Source of the DNA: Clostridiales bacterium UBA4653
GTDB lineage: Bacteria > Bacillota > Clostridia > Oscillospirales > CAG-272
DNA length: 11,248 bases
Assembly: GCA_002405565.1 (NCBI GenBank)
Contig: DHMB01000134.1
Location: forward strand, 1 to 11,248
Direction: 5' to 3'
The notes beneath the pieces are model-generated. The model was given only the letters and a program-made list of their open reading frames with translations, searched no databases and was not told the origin of the DNA. Below are positions 7,288 to 11,248 of the stretch, one piece after another. Within the stretch, counting starts at the first letter, position 1. Every line of letters begins with the position of its first letter. Made by a program: the position numbers and the translations under genes.

Positions 7288-7386
7288 AAAATGAGTCTTG
7301 TTGATTAAGGCAAAAGCCGAACGCGTTTTCCGTGTTGTGATGACGGCTTGCCACACGCTTTGCGTGCCAACTACTCCCTCAATGAA
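7288..7386 (-). ncRNA. yybP-ykoY (manganese) riboswitch aptamer
   Basis: Read on the minus strand, the leader holds the conserved blocks of this riboswitch class in the right order and spacing. These are GAGGGAGUAG (7371-7380), a hairpin CACGC-AAA-GCGUG (7354-7366), CGUCAUCA (7338-7345), a helix formed by GGCAAGCCG (7344-7352) and CGGCUUUUGCC (7309-7319), and the 3' block CAAGACUCAUU. P1 is short: UGAG with CUCA, plus a weak extension. The class is established as a Mn2+ sensor that usually turns expression on, with the GAGUAG and CGUCAUCA loops docking to form the metal site. The aptamer starts about 17-20 bases after the predicted transcription start and precedes a cation ATPase, a known target type. 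Confidence 0.9.
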
Positions 7387-7403
7387 GAATTGTGCTGACA
7401 CAT

Positions 7404-7432
7404 ATTCTATCATCCGTTTCGGATTATGTCAA
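7404..7432 (-). promoter_or_regulatory. Sigma-A type promoter of the riboswitch-ATPase transcript
   Basis: TTGACA (7427-7432) and TAGAAT (7404-7409) on the minus strand are 17 bases apart, with TG one base before the -10. Transcription should begin near 7397, giving a leader of about 205 bases. The spacer holds a perfect 13-base inverted repeat, ATCCG-TTT-CGGAT (plus strand 7412-7424), placed where a bound repressor would block polymerase. Confidence 0.87.
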
Positions 7433-7580
7433 GACGGATATGCATTTTGCAATTGTAAAAAAGCTGTGAACGGATTGACGAAAAGCCGAAAACCGCGTCG
7501 GATGTTGCGCTTTTTTCCGCGTTTACCGTCATCCGCCCGCTCCGGCGGGAAAAATTCCCCCTGAAAATCTTCTTTTCGTG
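7433..7580. other. Divergent intergenic core between two promoters
   Basis: No gene is seen. The stretch contains several inverted repeats: CGGATG (7499-7504) with CATCCG (7530-7535), enclosing a smaller GCG/CGC stem; CCCGC-TCCG-GCGGG (7536-7549); and GGGAA-AAA-TTCCC (7547-7559), which ends 21 bases before the -35 of the rightward promoter. None has a T run placed for termination. The pentamer CGGAT recurs here and in both flanking promoter spacers, so the region may hold operator sites. Confidence 0.5.
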
Positions 7581-7609
7581 TTGAAAAACGGATTTTTATA
7601 TGGTAGAAT
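7581..7609 (+). promoter_or_regulatory. Sigma-A type promoter of the GH28-HAD unit
   Basis: TTGAAA (7581-7586) and TAGAAT (7604-7609) are separated by 17 bases, with TG one base before the -10. The start of transcription should fall near 7616, about 36 bases before the GH28 start codon. The spacer contains one CGGAT (7589-7593). The -10 hexamer is identical to that of the divergent ATPase promoter. Confidence 0.82.
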
Positions 7610-7651
7610 TACTTTGTATATATTTATTCCCGAAAGGAAGTCAATAAAACA

Positions 7652-10483
7652 ATGAAAAACTCAGCATACAGACCGATGTCTCCCGTTATCAGCCGTTTTT
7701 CTCCCCCGTGGGACGCGGACGGCTGGTATTATGTCTGCCGCAATTTCAATAAAAGGTCGAAAATATATTCCAATGCGGACGTTTCTCCCGTTAAATTCCC
7801 GAAGAAATATTTCGGCGCAGACCTAATCGTCACCTTCGATTCGATAAGAGAAGGCAAGGATGACCATCAGGAATGTGATTTCTATGTCGAGCGCGACTGC
7901 ACAGTGGCGCTTGCATTTGAAAAAAGCATGATAGAAAACGGTCTCGCCCCCGAATGGACTTCGGACTTCGTCCTCTCCGAGCTTGAAATAATCACAAGCG
8001 AGAAAAAGCGTTACGGCATTTTTGAAAAGGATTTTGCCGCGGGCGACCATGTCGTAATCCCCGGCTTTGAAGGCGAAAACACAAACTATTTCGTCCTCGC
8101 CGTGCCGACCGACATGTGCGAGACAAAAGAGCTTCTCCGTGCGCCGAGAGTGCCCGCTCTTGCGGCATATCCCAAGAGAAATTACGTCTGCTACCTCTCC
8201 GAGGCGTTCAAAAACGGAATTCCCGCCGATTTTGAAACGACGGGCGACGTAACCGTTGCCAATATCTATTCGGACAAAAGATATAATTCCGCAAAGCTCT
8301 GCGCCGGCTCTTCGATGAACAAGTCGTTCCCGACCTCGTCCCTCGTTGTCGCGACGGCAACTCTGACAACCGCCTCCGAGGACGCCCGTTTCCGTTTCGG
8401 CGCTCTGAAAATGGAAGGCGGAATGTTCAAATGCGGCGGAAAGACACTCTGTCCCGCAAGAATAGGCGTTCCGACGTCCGTAAAGGTGAGATATAATTAC
8501 AGCGACATGACAGCCGATGTTGAGATAAACCATCTCGCCGCGGGAAGATGTATTCCCGTCGAGGGTTGCGAGCCCGCATATTTCAGCTGTGACGCGGGCG
8601 AGCTCTTCGTCGACTATGTAACCGTCATGGACGAAACGGAAATATTCGCGGCAAACGAAGAATTTTCGTCCCTGCCGTCGCTCGCGCTTGCGGGTGACGC
8701 AAATACGGGCATTGCCCCCTTCCCCTTTGAAAAGAACAGAAGCCTTAAAATCTCCTCCGGCGCAGGTTTTGCCTGCGGATACGATTTTCCCGTCATGACG
8801 GGAACCTCAAGCGCCGAGGCAAGAGTTTTCGTCTCCGGCGACAATTGCACCGTTTTCCGTGCTCTCGGCACGGGCGGAGAAGAAATCGGCGCGGCTGCTT
8901 TCTATAAAAACTGCCTTTATGCAACCGTTGCGGGCGAATGGTGCTGCGTAACGGACGTCATCACTCCTTATTGCTATTATCCCGCCGGCAACTGGTATGA
9001 AATAAAGTTCACGGTCAACACCGAAAAGGGACTTTACGACCTTTGGGTCGACGGTGCGCGTCGCGCGGAAAAGCTGAAATTCACGGACAAGGCAAGGAAT
9101 TTCTCCCGCATTGAATTCTCCTCTGACGACAAGAGCGAGCTTTATATAAACAGAATAAGAGCTTATGACGCAGCCGACCTTTGCCGCGGAATAACAAGAG
9201 GCGAGATTTTTGACATCCGCACTTACGGCGCAAAGGGCAACGGCAGAGCGGACGATACGGAAGCGTTTACCCGCGCGATTGCCGACGCCGCATATTCGGG
9301 CGGCACGGTCTACGTTCCGGACGGCACGTATTTCACGGGCGAGATAAAGCTCGCGTCCGATATGACGCTCTTCGTTTCCCCGGGAGCCACAATCATAGGC
9401 TCGCAGGATCATTCAAAATATCCGCTCCGCGAGCCGGGAAAATCTCTCTGCGCCCATCGCCAGCTCGGTCGCTCGCTGATATACGGCGAGGGCCTGCGCA
9501 ACGTTACCGTAACCGGCGGCGGCATGCTTGACGGAAACGGAAAATATCGCTTCAAGATGAACGATCCCTCAGGCGACAAGCGCGAGCAGGACGCACGCCC
9601 CGACATAATCTATATCGCATATTCGAGCGAAATAAACATTGAAAACCTCAATATGCGCAGAAGCGCGTTCTGGACGGTCGTTCCGCTTTCGAGCAGAAAT
9701 ATAACGATCAAAAACCTCCGTCTCAACTGTATGAACACGCCGAACAGAGACGGTATCGATCCCGTTGACTGCCAGAACATTTCAATACACAACTGCAACG
9801 TTATGGCAGGCGACGACGGGCTCTGCTTCAAGAGCTCGGATACGGTCGGCTGTCGCAACATAGATGTCCGCGACATGATGATCTGCTCTCTTGCCTCCGC
9901 CGTCAAGTTCGGAACGGACACATATTATTGCCTCAAAAACGCACGCTTTGCGGATTGCTTCATAAAGAATGTCAACCGTTGCGGCGTGTCGCTTGAAACT
10001 GTCGACGGCGCAGAGGTTTCGGACGTTTATTTCATCCGTTTCGACATAACGGACGCTTCCGCCCCCGCATATATCGTAACGGGAAAGAGAAACCGCCTGC
10101 CGAAGGGAGTAACCGAGGAAAGAACGAGCAAGATGGACGGAGTTGTCTTCTCAGAGCTCAATTTCCGCTCCCCCAGAACACACGGTCACCCTCTGCCTAT
10201 ATATGAAACGATGATCATCGGTCAGGATGACGAAAGAGCTATAAACAATCTGAAAATTGAAAACTGGAACATTGAGGTTATGGGAGGAGACACGGAGTCT
10301 TCACGCCCCGCGCCCGAGACCATAGACGACAAATATCCTGAATACGACTGTCACGGGCTTTCTGCCGGATATGCGTTCACCCTGCGCTATGTCAAAGGCA
10401 TTGATATGAAGAATATCAACATAACCGACATGAAAAATCAGGACGCAAGACCGCTTGCCGCATTCTTCAACTGCAAAAAATAA
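7652..10483 (+). CDS. Multidomain GH28-type (polygalacturonase-like) beta-helix protein, cytoplasmic
   Basis: Predicted carbohydrate-active protein of 943 residues. Residues 1-155 resemble the small beta-sandwich found on pectin lyases and related enzymes (FPKKYFGADLI, then VALAFEKSM...APEW). Residues about 175-330 and 355-508 look like two related jelly-roll modules, ending in ELFVDYVTVMDE and ELYINRIRAYDA. Residues 517-943 are a right-handed beta-helix opening with FDIRTYGAKGNGRADDTEAF, the usual pectinase-fold entry. GH28 motifs: NRDGID (698-703) for the N-T-D site and AGDDG (719-723) for the Asp pair. The family GHG and RIK motifs are replaced by ASAV (748-751) and SLE (780-782), so the substrate is unlikely to be plain polygalacturonate. 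There is no signal peptide and there are about 30 cysteines, fitting a cytosolic enzyme acting on imported oligosaccharides. The start ATG 7652 has AAGGAAG 11 bases upstream, a slightly long spacing. A HAD gene follows. Confidence 0.82.
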   Translation: MKNSAYRPMSPVISRFSPPWDADGWYYVCRNFNKRSKIYSNADVSPVKFPKKYFGADLIVTFDSIREGKDDHQECDFYVERDCTVALAFEKSMIENGLAPEWTSDFVLSELEIITSEKKRYGIFEKDFAAGDHVVIPGFEGENTNYFVLAVPTDMCETKELLRAPRVPALAAYPKRNYVCYLSEAFKNGIPADFETTGDVTVANIYSDKRYNSAKLCAGSSMNKSFPTSSLVVATATLTTASEDARFRFGALKMEGGMFKCGGKTLCPARIGVPTSVKVRYNYSDMTADVEINHLAAGRCIPVEGCEPAYFSCDAGELFVDYVTVMDETEIFAANEEFSSLPSLALAGDANTGIAPFPFEKNRSLKISSGAGFACGYDFPVMTGTSSAEARVFVSGDNCTVFRALGTGGEEIGAAAFYKNCLYATVAGEWCCVTDVITPYCYYPAGNWYEIKFTVNTEKGLYDLWVDGARRAEKLKFTDKARNFSRIEFSSDDKSELYINRIRAYDAADLCRGITRGEIFDIRTYGAKGNGRADDTEAFTRAIADAAYSGGTVYVPDGTYFTGEIKLASDMTLFVSPGATIIGSQDHSKYPLREPGKSLCAHRQLGRSLIYGEGLRNVTVTGGGMLDGNGKYRFKMNDPSGDKREQDARPDIIYIAYSSEINIENLNMRRSAFWTVVPLSSRNITIKNLRLNCMNTPNRDGIDPVDCQNISIHNCNVMAGDDGLCFKSSDTVGCRNIDVRDMMICSLASAVKFGTDTYYCLKNARFADCFIKNVNRCGVSLETVDGAEVSDVYFIRFDITDASAPAYIVTGKRNRLPKGVTEERTSKMDGVVFSELNFRSPRTHGHPLPIYETMIIGQDDERAINNLKIENWNIEVMGGDTESSRPAPETIDDKYPEYDCHGLSAGYAFTLRYVKGIDMKNINITDMKNQDARPLAAFFNCKK

Positions 10484-10496
10484 ATCGGAGAGAATT

Positions 10497-11222
10497 ATGG
10501 ATATAAATAAGAAAAAAATCGCCGCCTTTGACCTTGACGGCACCATCACCCAACATCGCACCCCCGTTTCGGACGAGCACTATGCGCTCCTTTCCGAAAT
10601 GGCAAAAAAATATAAGATACTTATGGTCGGCGCGGGCATGTGCGACAGAATATTTCATCAGCTCCGCGAATTCCCCGTCGACATCATAGGCTGTTACGGC
10701 ATGCAGTTCTGTACTTATAATAAGGAGACAAAATCGCTTGACACCGTCTATTCGGAGTCTCAGCCCTGCGACAGAGAGTCCGTCAAGGCTCGCGCAAGAG
10801 AAATCTGTGACCGTCACGGCTATACCGAGCAGGCAGGCGATCTTGTCTGCTTTCACGCCTCCGGCGCCGTTACTATTGCCCTTCTCGGCAATGACGCAAA
10901 AATCGAAGATAAGCTGAAATTCGATCCGGACAGAAAAAAACGTCGCGCGTTCTATGACGAAGTCGTCGCCGCTTTCCCGGATTACAATGTTTTCGTCGGC
11001 GGGTCGTCGTCGTTTGATATGGCGCCGAAGCCTTATAACAAGTTCTTCGCCCTTGACCGCTACTGCCGCGAAAACGGTTTCTCGCATGACGAGGTCGTTT
11101 TCTTCGGCGATGACTACGGCACCGGCGGCAACGACGAATGTGTTTATCTTTCGGATTTTGATTTCGTCTGCGTCGACGATTACAGAAAGCTCTGCGACGC
11201 CCTCGCCCCGTTCCTGAAATAA
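10497..11222 (+). CDS. HAD-superfamily (IIB) hydrolase, eukaryotic-type phosphomannomutase-like
   Basis: Predicted cytosolic sugar-phosphate phosphatase or mutase of 241 residues. Motif 1 is FDLDGT (11-16) with nucleophile D12 and acid/base D14. VGAGMCDRIFHQL (44-56) matches the phosphomannomutase block VGGSDxxKxxEQL in place. GGSSSFDMAPKPYNK (168-182) aligns with GGQISFDVFPDGWDK of human PMM2, and FFGDDYGTGGNDECV (202-216) aligns with its metal-binding FFGDKTMPGGNDHEI. The phosphate-contacting Arg of PMM2 (NVSPIGR) aligns here with N132, which argues against a true mutase. I start at ATG 10497, with GGAG six bases upstream; a longer frame from 10455 would overlap the GH28 coding end and lacks a ribosome binding site. 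It lies 13 bases after the GH28 stop and is probably cotranscribed with it. No terminator is visible before the window ends. Confidence 0.8.
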   Translation: MDINKKKIAAFDLDGTITQHRTPVSDEHYALLSEMAKKYKILMVGAGMCDRIFHQLREFPVDIIGCYGMQFCTYNKETKSLDTVYSESQPCDRESVKARAREICDRHGYTEQAGDLVCFHASGAVTIALLGNDAKIEDKLKFDPDRKKRRAFYDEVVAAFPDYNVFVGGSSSFDMAPKPYNKFFALDRYCRENGFSHDEVVFFGDDYGTGGNDECVYLSDFDFVCVDDYRKLCDALAPFLK

Positions 11223-11248
11223 CCCACTTTTCTTCGACCGTACTTTTC

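Noticed and set aside
7207..7413. 68-codon minus-strand frame in the ATPase leader
   Set aside because: It begins upstream of the predicted transcription start and runs through the riboswitch, terminator and antiterminator, so it is structured RNA rather than a gene.
7536..7549. GC-rich hairpin upstream of the GH28 promoter as a terminator
   Set aside because: Neither strand has a T run after the stem, and both neighbouring genes point away from it, so no transcript needs to end there.
7823..9412. Long minus-strand frames (236 and 201 codons) inside the GH28 gene
   Set aside because: They lie opposite a well-supported gene and have no domain or ribosome binding site; such frames are common opposite GC-rich codon positions.
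10455..10496. Fourteen-residue upstream extension of the HAD protein
   Set aside because: It overlaps the end of GH28, has no ribosome binding site, and the start at 10497 has a well-spaced GGAG and places the DxD motif at the usual depth.
1..11248. Mobile element, CRISPR array, tRNA or phage remnants
   Set aside because: No transposase or integrase, no regularly spaced direct repeats, no cloverleaf and no attachment-like repeats were seen.

Overview
The window looks like chromosomal DNA from a Clostridia-type Firmicute of roughly even base composition, perhaps a gut Oscillospirales or Christensenellales relative. The grounds are an rplI-dnaB-tilS-hpt gene order built from two Firmicute synteny blocks, AGGAGG-type ribosome binding sites, a TTG start on dnaB, and a manganese-type riboswitch ahead of a P2A ATPase. 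The species is not determined.

Layout: positions 1-7191 are all transcribed leftward (minus strand). A promoter at 3788-3816 drives rplI (L9), dnaB (replicative helicase), tilS (tRNA-Ile lysidine synthetase) and hpt (hypoxanthine phosphoribosyltransferase); these are packed with gaps of 19, 2 and 10 bases and end in a strong terminator at 45-74. To the right lie a single GNAT acetyltransferase gene with its own terminator (3990-4017) and a large P-type Ca2+/Mn2+ ATPase gene (4516-7191). The ATPase gene has a near-consensus promoter and a leader of about 205 nt. That leader contains a yybP-ykoY (Mn2+) riboswitch, followed by competing antiterminator and terminator helices.

Positions 7192-7651 are a divergent regulatory region. 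From 7652 rightward (plus strand) there is a two-gene unit: a 943-residue multidomain GH28-type beta-helix protein with no signal peptide, and, 13 bases later, a HAD-superfamily protein resembling eukaryotic-type phosphomannomutase. Together they suggest cytoplasmic processing of an imported plant-type oligosaccharide or its sugar phosphate; the substrate is unknown.

The most rewarding element is the riboswitch-controlled ATPase. The leader sequence allows a complete three-state ON-switch model to be drawn. The pump carries every SERCA-like Ca2+ ligand by manual alignment, although its RNA control points to Mn2+. The second point of interest is the GH28 protein, which keeps the catalytic aspartates but lacks the usual His and Arg-x-Lys substrate-binding residues. 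I saw no mobile element, CRISPR array, tRNA or rRNA.
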